Position numbers and translations under genes: made by a program
The notes under the pieces: model-generated
Told to the model about the DNA's origin: nothing
Database searches by the model: none
Seen by the model: the letters and a program-made list of their open reading frames with translations, nothing else
Shown: positions 53,991-62,383 of the stretch, one piece after another
How the letters are laid out: each line of letters starts with the position of its first letter
Position numbering within the stretch: the first letter of the stretch is position 1
DNA from: Desulfonatronum thioautotrophicum
GTDB taxonomy: Bacteria; Desulfobacterota; Desulfovibrionia; Desulfovibrionales; Desulfonatronaceae
Assembly (NCBI RefSeq): GCF_000934745.1
Contig: NZ_JYNO01000019.1
Span: forward strand, 1 to 64,000
DNA length: 64,000 nucleotides
Direction of reading: 5' to 3'

Positions 53991-54067
53991 ATTAATGTTC
54001 CTCAATGTTTCTGGTGAAGTCGCCGAAATATCCTTTTTTCATATTAATGTTCCTCAATGTTTCTGGT
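53964..54067. repeat. Perfect 52-bp tandem duplication over the trpB start
   Basis: Bases 53964-54015 are repeated exactly at 54016-54067. Each copy holds the ribosome-binding site, ATG and first nine codons of trpB, so the trpF-trpB spacer now carries a second start site. Confidence 0.95.
53992..54042 (-). CDS. 16-codon minigene made by the duplication
   Basis: The upstream copy of the trpB start (ATG at 54042) reads MKKGYFGDFTRNIEEH and stops at TAA (53992-53994), one base before the true trpB ATG. It has the same ribosome-binding site as trpB. Its product is unlikely to have a function, but its translation would deliver ribosomes right to the trpB start. Confidence 0.5.
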   Translation of the reverse strand: MKKGYFGDFTRNIEEH

Positions 54068-54128
54068 GATAGGGTTCCTGAATGAGCCGAAGGCCATTCC
54101 GCGGGCAGCCGTGATCACCCGGGCCCAG

Positions 54129-54254
54129 CAATCCGAATCGCTATCGCAATCGCAATCGCAATCGGAGATAAAAACAGACCTATTCCACATACCCGCCGGT
54201 TTTGTAAAAATGCTTTCGATTTCGATCACGATTTCGATTTCGATTTCGATTCGG
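54129..54254. repeat. Hexanucleotide tracts flanking the trpF end
   Basis: CGCAAT-type units (54129-54165) and TTTCGA units (54214-54254) form two inverted arms, CCGAATCG...CGATTCGG at their outer ends. The second arm encodes the last residues of TrpF (SKSKSKS) and its stop codon lies inside the tract. Confidence 0.85.
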
Positions 54255-54921
54255 GCACCGGGTTGGGAGTGGCCATGATGCGTTGCATGACTTGACGTAG
54301 CATCTCGGGGCTTTTTTGTCCCGGAGTTTCCTCCACTCCGGAATTGAGATCCACGCCCCAGGGGCGGCAGGCGTGCAGGGCCTCCTGGATGTTTTCCGGT
54401 CCCAGGCCCCCGGCCAGGAGCCAGGGCCGGGGGAAGTTCAATCGGGCCAGGGCCGGGAAATCCAGGCTGACCCCGTGACCGCCCACAGAGGTTCCCGCGT
54501 CCACAAGGAGCGCTCGGCAGGATGATGTAAAGGCGGCCATTTCCTTTTCCAGGGCCGTGAGGTCTGGATGGCGCCGGGGCCAGAAGACCTTGATCACGCG
54601 GTCCGGGCCGATCTGCTCGCAGAAGCGTTGGTCCTGACCGCCGTGAAGCTGGGCCAGGTCCAGCTCGGCCCGGTTCATGATTTCCCGGACCTCTTCCGCT
54701 GGCTGGAGCACGAACACGCCGACCCGCAGGGCCCGGCTCCGGGGCAGGGAGGCGACGTGATCCGGGATCACGTTCCTGGGGCTGGGCGGATAGAAGATGA
54801 AGCCGGTCCACTGCACCCCCAGTTCCTCGCAGAGCAGGACATCCTCGGGACGGCGCAGGCCGCAGACCTTGACCAGGGGGCTTCTGCCGCGCCCATCGTT
54901 TCGGAGAAGCGGTTCAGCCAT
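54226..54921 (-). CDS. trpF: Phosphoribosylanthranilate isomerase
   Basis: A 231-residue TrpF. Active-site cysteine and aspartate are in VKVCGLRRPED and LLVDAGTSVGGHG; the phosphate site is LLAGGLGPENI and VDLNSGVEE. The last nine residues (PESKSKSKS) are a low-complexity tail generated by a hexanucleotide repeat and are not part of the normal fold. GGAG precedes the start, which overlaps the trpC stop by eight bases. Confidence 0.95.
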   Translation of the reverse strand: MAEPLLRNDGRGRSPLVKVCGLRRPEDVLLCEELGVQWTGFIFYPPSPRNVIPDHVASLPRSRALRVGVFVLQPAEEVREIMNRAELDLAQLHGGQDQRFCEQIGPDRVIKVFWPRRHPDLTALEKEMAAFTSSCRALLVDAGTSVGGHGVSLDFPALARLNFPRPWLLAGGLGPENIQEALHACRPWGVDLNSGVEETPGQKSPEMLRQVMQRIMATPNPVPESKSKSKS

Positions 54922-55702
54922 GGATTGGCTCCTTGGGCATGGCCCGGAGCAGTTCCGCCAGGGTCTGGCCGGGGTCGTGCTCCTGCATCAGCCGGGAGCC
55001 GATGAGCAGGCCGTGATATCCGGCATCCCGCATCCGGGCCATGTCCTCAGCCGAATTCATGCCGCTGGCGCTGATCCATACTTCTCCCTGGCTCTGGAAG
55101 CGAATCAGGTCCTGGGAAATGCGCAGGTCCGTGGTCAATCGGTCCAGGTCGCGGTTGTTGACCTGAATCAGGGTTGCGCCCGCGGCCTGGGCCTTGTCCA
55201 GATCGGCGCGGTCAAAGACCTCCACCACGGCTTCCAGGGCATATTTCCGGCATGTGGCAAGCATTGACTCCAACTCGTTTTTGGAGAGCATCCGGGCGAT
55301 GAGCAGCAGGGCCGCGGCCGGGGTGGCCGCGGTCCGGCGGACCTGCACGGGATGCAGGAGGAAGTCCTTGCGCAGCAGGGGCAGACCGGGTTCGGCCATC
55401 ACCTTAAGAAAGTCCAGGCTGCCCTGGAAATAGGTTTCCTCGGTGAGCACGGACAGGGCCGCGGCTCCGGCCCGGGCATATCCCGCGGCGGCCTGGCTGG
55501 GCGTCCAACGGGCATTGATCAGCCCCCGACTGGGTGAGGCCCGTTTGTACTCCGCGATCACCGCGCCTGGGGCTTGCTCCCGCAAGGCCTGGATCAGGGA
55601 CGGGCGCGGTCCGGAGAAGGGGGGCGGCAGTTGTCTCTTGCTTTCCTGGGCCAGCAGGGCCTGGATTTCGGCCTGTTTGGCCTGGCGAAATCGTTCAAGC
55701 AT
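54914..55702 (-). CDS. trpC: Indole-3-glycerol-phosphate synthase
   Basis: A 262-residue TrpC. The catalytic lysine and glutamate strands AVIAEYKRASPSRG, LLRKDFLLHPVQV and EVFDRADLD are present, with IQVNNRDLDRLTTDL and GLLIGSRLMQEHDP for phosphate binding. The start at 55702 overlaps trpD by eight bases and has AGGACGG upstream. Confidence 0.95.
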   Translation of the reverse strand: MLERFRQAKQAEIQALLAQESKRQLPPPFSGPRPSLIQALREQAPGAVIAEYKRASPSRGLINARWTPSQAAAGYARAGAAALSVLTEETYFQGSLDFLKVMAEPGLPLLRKDFLLHPVQVRRTAATPAAALLLIARMLSKNELESMLATCRKYALEAVVEVFDRADLDKAQAAGATLIQVNNRDLDRLTTDLRISQDLIRFQSQGEVWISASGMNSAEDMARMRDAGYHGLLIGSRLMQEHDPGQTLAELLRAMPKEPIHG

Positions 55703-56744
55703 GCGGGCCGTCCTGAAAGTCGCCCTGAAAACCACTTTGGGAGGGGCCGTGGAGAACGTGGCTGCTCACGCCCTGCCGGACCGCGTTTCGGGCCAAATCC
55801 GCGCATTCAATAAGCCGCTTGCCCGGTTCCAGGAGGTAGAGACAAGCTGCCAGATTCAGGGCCACCATCTGGACCATGGCCTCCGGTCCCTTGCCGGACA
55901 GGATTTCCCGCAGCACACCCACGGCATGATCCTTGTCCCGGACCGCGACATCCTCGGGGTTGTGGCGGGCGAAGCCCAGTTTTTCGGGGTTCACGGCCGT
56001 CTTTTCCATGATGCCGTCCGCGACCAGATAGCAGCGGGCCGGGCCGAAGGTGGTCAGCTCGTCGAATCCTCCGGCGCCATGGACCACCAATGCCCGTTCC
56101 ACACCGGTGAGCAGCAGGGCTTCGGCCATGATGAACAGGGTGTCCGGATGGCCGACGCCGATGAGCTGATGGGTGGGCCGGGCCGGGTTGAGCAACGGCC
56201 CCATCAGGTTGAACAGGGTGCGAATGCCCAGTTCGCGGCGTACGGGCATGATGTGCCGGAAGGCCGGGTGGTAGGCCGGGGCAAAGAGAAAGACGAATTT
56301 GCGCGTGGCCAGTTTGGCGGCCACCTCCTCGGGGTTCGTTTCCAGGGGAACGCCCAAGGCCTCCAGCACGTCCGCGCTGCCGCAGGAGGAGGATACGGCC
56401 CTGTTGCCGTGCTTGACCACCTGGTAGCCCATTTCGGCCAGAAACAGGGCCACGGCCGTGGAGCAGTTGAAGCTGTTGGCGTTGTCTCCACCCGTGCCGC
56501 AGGTGTCGATGCGCACTCCGGAGAGACCGGGGATGTCCAGGGCATGGGCCAGACCGGCTCGCACCCCGGCGGCCAGATCCGTGGAGTCTTCGCCTTTGAC
56601 CCGCAGGCCCATCAGGAAGGCTCCGGCCTGGGCCGGGGCCAATTCTCCATTGAGCAGGGCGTGAAACATGTGGTCGGCCTGAATGTCGCTCAGGGAGTGT
56701 CTTTGGGCCAACTGCTCGAGGATATCGCTGGTGCGCAGGGTCAT
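55695..56744 (-). CDS. trpD: Anthranilate phosphoribosyltransferase
   Basis: A 349-residue TrpD. The PRPP-binding DTCGTGGDNANSFNCST motif and the anthranilate-site KHGNRAVSSSCGSADVLEALG are present. AAAGGAG lies before the ATG, which overlaps the trpG stop as ATGA. It is a separate protein, not fused to trpG as in enterics. Confidence 0.96.
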   Translation of the reverse strand: MTLRTSDILEQLAQRHSLSDIQADHMFHALLNGELAPAQAGAFLMGLRVKGEDSTDLAAGVRAGLAHALDIPGLSGVRIDTCGTGGDNANSFNCSTAVALFLAEMGYQVVKHGNRAVSSSCGSADVLEALGVPLETNPEEVAAKLATRKFVFLFAPAYHPAFRHIMPVRRELGIRTLFNLMGPLLNPARPTHQLIGVGHPDTLFIMAEALLLTGVERALVVHGAGGFDELTTFGPARCYLVADGIMEKTAVNPEKLGFARHNPEDVAVRDKDHAVGVLREILSGKGPEAMVQMVALNLAACLYLLEPGKRLIECADLARNAVRQGVSSHVLHGPSQSGFQGDFQDGPHA

Positions 56745-57343
56745 TGTCCGCTCCTTTGCTCCATGTCCGGGAGGACATGCATCTGAAGAAAATTCCGCAG
56801 CAGGGCCGGGCCGTCCGGGGTCAAAATGGATTCGGGGTGGAATTGGACCCCGGCCCAGGGCCGATCCCTGTAGCGCAGCCCCATGACTTCGTCCTCGTCG
56901 GTCCAGGCCGTGCGTTCCAGCAGTTTTGGAGCCTCTTCCACCCGGACCAGCAGGGAATGGTAGCGTCCGCATTCCATGGGCTGCGGCATGTCGGCGAAAA
57001 GTCCTTCACCGGTATGCCGGACCAGGGAGGTCTTGCCGTGCATGATGCGCTCGCCCACAACCACCGAGGCCCCGGCATGGCTGCCAAGGATCTGGTGCCC
57101 CAGGCAGATGCCCAGCACTGGAGTCGTGGTCGGCAACCGCTTCAGGAACTCCAGGCAGTGCCCGGCCAGTTCGGGACGGCTTGGACCCGGAGAGATCACC
57201 ACGGCCCGCAGGCTGGAATCGGCGGCCAGTTCCAGCAATTCCGGCTGGTCGTTGCGCACGACGTGCGGAAATTCCCCCAGGACCTGAAAGGCCTGGACCA
57301 GGTTGAAGGTGAACGAGTCGTAGTTATCGATAAGTAAAAACAT
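56741..57343 (-). CDS. trpG: Anthranilate synthase glutaminase subunit
   Basis: A 200-residue TrpG. The N-terminal IDNYDSFTFNLVQ, the nucleophile in LGICLGHQILGSHAG and the histidine/glutamate of GVQFHPESIL are complete. GGGAGG precedes the start, which overlaps trpE by 20 bases. It supplies ammonia to TrpE. Confidence 0.96.
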   Translation of the reverse strand: MFLLIDNYDSFTFNLVQAFQVLGEFPHVVRNDQPELLELAADSSLRAVVISPGPSRPELAGHCLEFLKRLPTTTPVLGICLGHQILGSHAGASVVVGERIMHGKTSLVRHTGEGLFADMPQPMECGRYHSLLVRVEEAPKLLERTAWTDEDEVMGLRYRDRPWAGVQFHPESILTPDGPALLRNFLQMHVLPDMEQRSGQ

Positions 57344-58754
57344 CGCTGCCTCCCTGCCGGCTGAAGGCCTCGAAGAGCACCCGGGCCTTGTTGTGGCATT
57401 CTTGCCATTCCTTGTGCGGATCGGAGTCGTGGACAATCCCGGCCCCGGCCTGAAAATGCACCTGTCCATCGCGGACCCAGAGGCTGCGGATGGTAATGCC
57501 CGTATCCAAATTGACCGCGTCCCGCTCCGGGCCATCGGCCGGATTCAGGCCCAGCCAGCCCACGGCTCCGGCATACGGCCCCCGCGGCAGTCCTTCTTCC
57601 TCGGCGATGATTTCCATGGCCCGGATCTTGGGAGCGCCGCTGACCGTTCCGGCGGGGAAGGTGGCCTGGAGTACGTCCAGGGCGTCCTTGCCCTGGGCCA
57701 GTTGCGCCTGGACGTAGGAGGTCATGTGCATCACGTGCGAGAAGCGCTCCACCTGCATGTATTTTTCCACGCTCACCGAACCCGGAGCGGCGATCCGGCC
57801 CAGGTCGTTACGGCCCAGATCCACGAGCATCACGTGCTCGGCCCGTTCCTTGGGATCGGCCAGAAGTTCCTCGGCCAGCTCCCGGTCCCGGCTTTCGGTT
57901 TCTCCCCGGGGGCGGGTGCCGGCAATGGGCCGGGACTGGAGCACGCCTCCCTGGCAACGAACCAGTAGCTCCGGCGAGGAGCCCAAAAGAGTCAGTCGGG
58001 GCAGCCGCATGAAGAACATGTAGGGTGAGGGATTGATTTGGCGCAGGCGGCGGTAGAGTACAAAAGGCTCGCCGGAGAACGGGGCCTCGAACCGGGTGGA
58101 GAGCACGGTCTGGATCACCTCTCCGGTGCGGATCAATTCCTTGGTGCGGCGGACCCGCTCCATGAATTCCTCGGCTTCGGGCCTGTGGCGGACCTGTCCC
58201 ATTACCGGTGGCTCATCCGGGGCGCTTTGCTGCAGTTCATCCACGCCGGTGCGTTCCGGGTCCAGGCTGAGCACGCAGCAGCGATGGTGCAGATGGTCGA
58301 ACAGGGCCACCCGGCCGGGCAGCACCAGGCAGGCGTCGGACTGATTCAGGGGGAGATGGTCGGCCAGTTTGGGTTCGAGCAGTCCGGCCATGCCGTAACC
58401 GAAATAGCCGTAGAGGCCCCGGGCCAGGGCAGGCAGTTCGGCGAATTCGTCCTGGGGGTTGATCCGCACGGTGCCCAGGACCTCGCGCAAGGCAGGGACG
58501 AATGGATCTCCGTTCAGTTTCTCCAGGGAGGTGAGACGCGGATCCTGGCTCTGAATGTCCATGCGCCCATCCCGGCAACTGATGCGCAGCCGGAAATCCC
58601 AGGCGATCAGACTGTAGCGGCCAAGACGTCCGTCCACTTCTGCGCTTTCCAGCAGGATTCCCTGCCGTTTGCCCACCAGACCCAGGAACAGGCTGATGGG
58701 AGTCTGCACGTCCGCTGCCAGCCATTGGCCGGTTTGGGACAGGTTGATTGACAT
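57324..58754 (-). CDS. trpE: Anthranilate synthase component I
   Basis: A 476-residue TrpE. The chorismate-binding core has LLGSSPELLVRC, SRPIAGTRPRGET, ERAEHVMLVDLGRNDLGR and FPAGTVSGAPKIRAMEII. The N-terminal tryptophan feedback site is suggested by the LLESAEVDGRLGRYSLI segment. AAAGGAG lies before the ATG. A terminator-like hairpin lies in the leader; there is no leader peptide rich in Trp codons. Confidence 0.96.
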   Translation of the reverse strand: MSINLSQTGQWLAADVQTPISLFLGLVGKRQGILLESAEVDGRLGRYSLIAWDFRLRISCRDGRMDIQSQDPRLTSLEKLNGDPFVPALREVLGTVRINPQDEFAELPALARGLYGYFGYGMAGLLEPKLADHLPLNQSDACLVLPGRVALFDHLHHRCCVLSLDPERTGVDELQQSAPDEPPVMGQVRHRPEAEEFMERVRRTKELIRTGEVIQTVLSTRFEAPFSGEPFVLYRRLRQINPSPYMFFMRLPRLTLLGSSPELLVRCQGGVLQSRPIAGTRPRGETESRDRELAEELLADPKERAEHVMLVDLGRNDLGRIAAPGSVSVEKYMQVERFSHVMHMTSYVQAQLAQGKDALDVLQATFPAGTVSGAPKIRAMEIIAEEEGLPRGPYAGAVGWLGLNPADGPERDAVNLDTGITIRSLWVRDGQVHFQAGAGIVHDSDPHKEWQECHNKARVLFEAFSRQGGSDVFTYR

Positions 58755-58790
58755 GGTGACTCCTTTGCAATGTCTGCGTTCGTGGTTCAC

Positions 58791-58830
58791 GAAAAAAGCC
58801 GCCTTCCTGGGAGGAGAGGCGGCTTTTTTG
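58791..58830. terminator. Symmetric terminator ahead of trpE
   Basis: AAAAAAGCCGCCT pairs with AGGCGGCTTTTTT around CCTGGGAGGAG-type loop sequence. It lies between the tyrA stop and the trpE start and works on both strands, so it limits read-through from the aro-phe-tyr genes into trp. Confidence 0.9.
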
Positions 58831-58864
58831 GGGAGCGCGGCATGGTGACTTGCGCTCCAGGATT

Positions 58865-59662
58865 CTATGGGCCGGTCTCTCCTCCCTGCTCCGTGTTTCG
58901 CCACCACCAGCCGGCCCGCTGGGCCAGGACGTCCACGTCTCCGCCCGCGGCGAGATTGAGATGGGAGCGAAACATCCGCACCGCATCCTGGCTGAAGGGG
59001 TTGGCCTCGAACAGGTCCGCGAAGAGTCCGGCGTCTTCGGTGATCATCTTGCGGGCCGCTTCCAGGCGGCGGCGAAAGGAGGGGGTCACGAAGTCCCGGA
59101 TGGCCTCGTCTCCGGCCAGGGCGGCCAGGTAGGCGCAGCTGGTGACGAAATTCAGCCCCTGGACGGCAGCCATGGCCCGATCATGGGTTTCCGGGGTGGT
59201 CCGGAAAGGGGTAAAACCCAGCCGGTGCATCAGGGCGCTCACGGCCTGTGCCGCCGCTTCGTCCCGGCCCAGGGTCACGGCCACCCGGGGTTCCTCACCG
59301 GGATCCTGGCCGAACAAGGGGTGGGTGCCCACCACCGGACCGGGATGGTGACGGAGCATCAGACCCAGGGGCTGGACCTTCACGGAGCAGACGTCCATGA
59401 GGATGCTTTGCGGAGCGCAGTGGGGGCAGCATCTGGCCAGGACGTCGGCCATGGCCGGCGCTGGAACGGCCAGGACCAGCAGATCCTGCTCCGGCAGCAC
59501 GTCGGCCAGTTGGTTGTCCTCCAGCGGCTGGTCCATCCCGATTGTCGGGATTCCGGCGTCCCGCAGGCGGGAGAGGAACAGGCCGCCCATCCGCCCGCGC
59601 GAGCCGATCACGCAGCATCGGGAAAGGTGACGGGGCTGGTCGGCCGTGTCCGGGGTGTTCAC
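58865..59662 (-). CDS. tyrA: Prephenate dehydrogenase
   Basis: A 265-residue NAD-dependent prephenate dehydrogenase, the tyrosine branch. The dinucleotide site is CCVIGSRGRMGGLFLSRL, and the substrate region is VVGTHPLFGQDPG with the HDRAMAAVQGLNF catalytic histidine segment. The start chosen is the GTG at 59662: AGGAG lies six bases ahead and its GTGA overlaps the aroA stop; an ATG ten codons upstream has no site. Confidence 0.9.
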   Translation of the reverse strand: MNTPDTADQPRHLSRCCVIGSRGRMGGLFLSRLRDAGIPTIGMDQPLEDNQLADVLPEQDLLVLAVPAPAMADVLARCCPHCAPQSILMDVCSVKVQPLGLMLRHHPGPVVGTHPLFGQDPGEEPRVAVTLGRDEAAAQAVSALMHRLGFTPFRTTPETHDRAMAAVQGLNFVTSCAYLAALAGDEAIRDFVTPSFRRRLEAARKMITEDAGLFADLFEANPFSQDAVRMFRSHLNLAAGGDVDVLAQRAGWWWRNTEQGGETGP

Positions 59663-61044
59663 CTGGACTCCTGCTGCGCCTGGGCCTGACATTCTTGGGC
59701 CAGTCCGGCCTTGAGTTCATTCCAGCGCGTCCAAAATTCCGGGAAGGATTTGGCCACGCAACCGGGCTGGTCCAGAGCCACGCCAATGCCGCCCAGTTCC
59801 AGCAGGGACAGGCTCATGGCCAGACGATGGTCCCCGTAGGTCCGGAAGGCAATCTGGCTTCCCGAAGGCAACGGGGCCGGCTCGATGCGCAGACCGTCGT
59901 CCAGGGCCGTGGTCGTGGCTCCGATCCGGGCCAGTTCCGTAACCACGGCGTCCAGCCGGTCGCTTTCCTTGATCCGCAGGTGGGCCACGTTGCGGATCGT
60001 GGTCGTGCCTCTGGCCTGGGCGGCCACCGCGGCCACGGTGGGCACCAGGTCCGGACAAGGGCCCATGTCCAGGTCCACGCCGCGCAACGCACCGCCGACC
60101 ACGGTGACCTGATCCGGAATGTCGCGACTCCAGGCCACAGTGGCGCCCATCCGGGCCAGAATATCCACGATGGCCCGGTCGCCCTGAAGAGATTGGGGAT
60201 TCAGGCCGCGCAGTCCCACTGGAACGGTGCTCAGGGCGCCGACAGCCAGAAAGTAGGAGGCATTGCTCCAGTCCCCTTCCACGGCCATGCTTTGGGCCTG
60301 ATACGCTCCGGGTTGAATCCGGATGCGCAGGTGGCCGGGGGCGACATCACCCGGCGTGCGCCAGTCCACGTCCATCCAGCGCGCATGGTGCAGGGTCTGG
60401 ACCTGGAAGTGCACGCCGAACCGTTCCATCACCTCCAGGGTCAATCCGACATAGGGCCAGGAAACCACCTTGCGCCCGCCCACCAGGATGGTCAACGGCG
60501 CACGGGCCAGCGGCGCGGCCAGGAGCAGGCCGGAAAGATACTGACTGGACTCGTCCAGATCGATGCTCGTTTCGCCTCCAGGCAGACCAGAGGCATGCAG
60601 GTGCAGAGGCGGGCAGCCGGGCTGTTCCAGGTACTCCACCTCGGCCCCCTGGGTGGTCAGGGCCGCGACCAGGCTGGCAATGGGCCGGGAGTGCATCTTG
60701 CCCCGGCCCTGAATGTGAAATGATCCGTGCCCGGCGGCCAGCACCGCGGTCAGCAGCCGGCAGGTGGTTCCGGATTCGCCCACGTCCATGACCAGGGGCT
60801 CCAGATTCAGCCTCCGATCGTGGCCCAGAGGGCCGCGGGGCATGCCGGAAACAGCGTACCGGCCCGGGCCGTCGCGCTGGATCAGGGCCGAGGCCCGGGC
60901 CAGAATATCCCGGGTCCGTTCCAGGTCCTCGCTTTCCAGGATATTTGTCAGCAAAGACCGGCCCGGGGCCAAGGCCGCGGCGATCAGGGCGCGGTGAGAC
61001 AGGGATTTGGAGGCCGGAGCCTCGAGGATAACGGGATTTGGCAT
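59659..61044 (-). CDS. aroA: EPSP synthase
   Basis: A 461-residue 3-phosphoshikimate 1-carboxyvinyltransferase. N-terminal PASKSLSHRALIAAALA, VMDVGESGTTCRLLTAVLAA, HLRIKESDRLDAVV and the C-terminal TYGDHRLAMSLSLL are diagnostic. The phosphate-site glycine before the alanine is in the ...ESGTT.R segment. AGGAA lies before the ATG at 61044. Repeat copy 3 lies just upstream. Confidence 0.94.
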   Translation of the reverse strand: MPNPVILEAPASKSLSHRALIAAALAPGRSLLTNILESEDLERTRDILARASALIQRDGPGRYAVSGMPRGPLGHDRRLNLEPLVMDVGESGTTCRLLTAVLAAGHGSFHIQGRGKMHSRPIASLVAALTTQGAEVEYLEQPGCPPLHLHASGLPGGETSIDLDESSQYLSGLLLAAPLARAPLTILVGGRKVVSWPYVGLTLEVMERFGVHFQVQTLHHARWMDVDWRTPGDVAPGHLRIRIQPGAYQAQSMAVEGDWSNASYFLAVGALSTVPVGLRGLNPQSLQGDRAIVDILARMGATVAWSRDIPDQVTVVGGALRGVDLDMGPCPDLVPTVAAVAAQARGTTTIRNVAHLRIKESDRLDAVVTELARIGATTTALDDGLRIEPAPLPSGSQIAFRTYGDHRLAMSLSLLELGGIGVALDQPGCVAKSFPEFWTRWNELKAGLAQECQAQAQQESR

Positions 61045-61107
61045 GGATGATTCCTGAAAAGAGATTGAAAAAAGCAATTACCTGAATGTTGAAAAAGTCC
61101 TTGTCCA

Positions 61108-61231
61108 CAGTCCGTTCAAAAAAACCAAGTGCAAGGAGCAAAAAAAGTTCAAGGTCGAAGCGTATTTGTTCATACGTGAGAGTTTGAACTTTTTGTAGCG
61201 ACGCAGCAATTGGGATTTTTTCAATGGACTG
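61108..61231 (-). repeat. MITE-like palindromic repeat, copy 3
   Basis: A 124-bp element in the opposite orientation to copies 1 and 2, ending one base before the pheA stop codon (61232-61234). On the minus strand it begins CAGTCCATTGAAAAAATCCC and ends TTTTTTTGAACGGACTG, followed by the shared TGGACAAGG flank. It lies between pheA and aroA. Confidence 0.85.
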
Positions 61232-62383
61232 TTACCCTTCGCTGACGTCCAGGTACGGCCCTGACGGGTAACTGCCCAGGATGCGCAGGGTGTGGCAGTT
61301 GTCTCGCAGGTCGTTCAGAACCTGCTGGTATTCCTGGCGGCTGACGTCGCATTCCAGGTCAACGAAGAACACGTATTTCCATTTTTCACCCCGAAAAGGC
61401 CGGGATTCCAGTTTTTTCATGTTGATACCTTCCCGGGCCAGCAGATTCAGGACCGCGGCCAGAGCACCGGGCTTGTCCGGCAGGGTGAACAGCAGGGAGG
61501 TCTTGTCCTGGTTGCCGGCTCCGGCCGGCAGCGACCCAATGACCAGGAAGCGGGTCCAGTTGTCCGGCTGGTCCTCGATGCGTCGGGCCAGGGCAGTCAG
61601 GCCGAGCATGCGGCCCAGGCGGACATGGCCGATGGCCGCGCTGTCCGGTTCCTCCAATACCCGTCTGGCCGCGGCCGCGGTGCTTTCCGCGGGCACGATC
61701 CGGGCCGTGGGCAGATGCGAGCGCAGCCACGTGGAGCACTGCTCCAGGGCCTGGGGGTGGGAGTACACCTTGGTCACGTCGGCCAGCTGGCGGGCCGTGG
61801 ACAGCAGGGCATGGCTGATCTTGCAGTAGATTTCCGCCTGCACGTGGACCTCGAATTGCAGAAACAAGTCCAGGCTTTGGCCCACGGTGCCCTGCAGGGA
61901 ATTTTCCAGGGGAATCACGCCCAGTTCGGCCTCCCGAAGCACCACGGCCTGGAAAACCTCGTACAGGGTGGGTTTGGGTTGGAATTCCGCGCTGTGGCCC
62001 AGGTATTCCACCCCGGCAAAATAGGAAAAGGTACCTTCCGGTCCGAGGTAGACAATGTTCTGGGGGCGTTGCAGCCGTCGGGAGGAGGAGAGGATTTCTC
62101 TGTAGATGGAGCGCAGGTGCTCCTCTGGCAGAGGACCGGGGTTGGCTGCCGTCAAGCTGGCCAGAAGCTCCTTTTCCCGAAACGGTTTGAAGATGATGTC
62201 CCGCTGGTCCTGTTTGAGTCGGCCCACTTCCAGGCTCAGGGCTGCCCGGCTGTTGAGGATGGCCAGCAGCTGCTGATCAATGGCATCGATTTCCCGGCGC
62301 AGTGCAGCCATGCGGGCCTGGCTTTCCGGGGACAGCTCGGATGGGTTGGATGGGTGGGCGGGGGCAGAGGGATTCGGGCTCAT
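61232..62383 (-). CDS. pheA: Chorismate mutase / prephenate dehydratase
   Basis: A 383-residue bifunctional P-protein. The chorismate mutase domain (about residues 20-105) has LRREIDAIDQQLLAILNSRA. The dehydratase (about 110-285) has YLGPEGTFSYFAG, GVIPLENSLQGTVGQSLDLF and a KTSLLFTLPDKPGAL ACT domain (about 295-375) for phenylalanine feedback, with the LESRPFRGEKWKYVFFVDLE motif. The start overlaps the upstream stop as ATGA. Confidence 0.95.
   Translation of the reverse strand: MSPNPSAPAHPSNPSELSPESQARMAALRREIDAIDQQLLAILNSRAALSLEVGRLKQDQRDIIFKPFREKELLASLTAANPGPLPEEHLRSIYREILSSSRRLQRPQNIVYLGPEGTFSYFAGVEYLGHSAEFQPKPTLYEVFQAVVLREAELGVIPLENSLQGTVGQSLDLFLQFEVHVQAEIYCKISHALLSTARQLADVTKVYSHPQALEQCSTWLRSHLPTARIVPAESTAAAARRVLEEPDSAAIGHVRLGRMLGLTALARRIEDQPDNWTRFLVIGSLPAGAGNQDKTSLLFTLPDKPGALAAVLNLLAREGINMKKLESRPFRGEKWKYVFFVDLECDVSRQEYQQVLNDLRDNCHTLRILGSYPSGPYLDVSEG

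Noticed and set aside
52684-54254. CRISPR-like array near trpA-trpF
   Set aside because: Repeats are contiguous 6-, 7- or 52-base units without spacers.
54044-54811. Minus-strand frame with IEIEIEI and DCDCDC repeats
   Set aside because: The repeats come from reading the hexamer tracts out of frame; it overlaps trpF completely and has no ribosome site.
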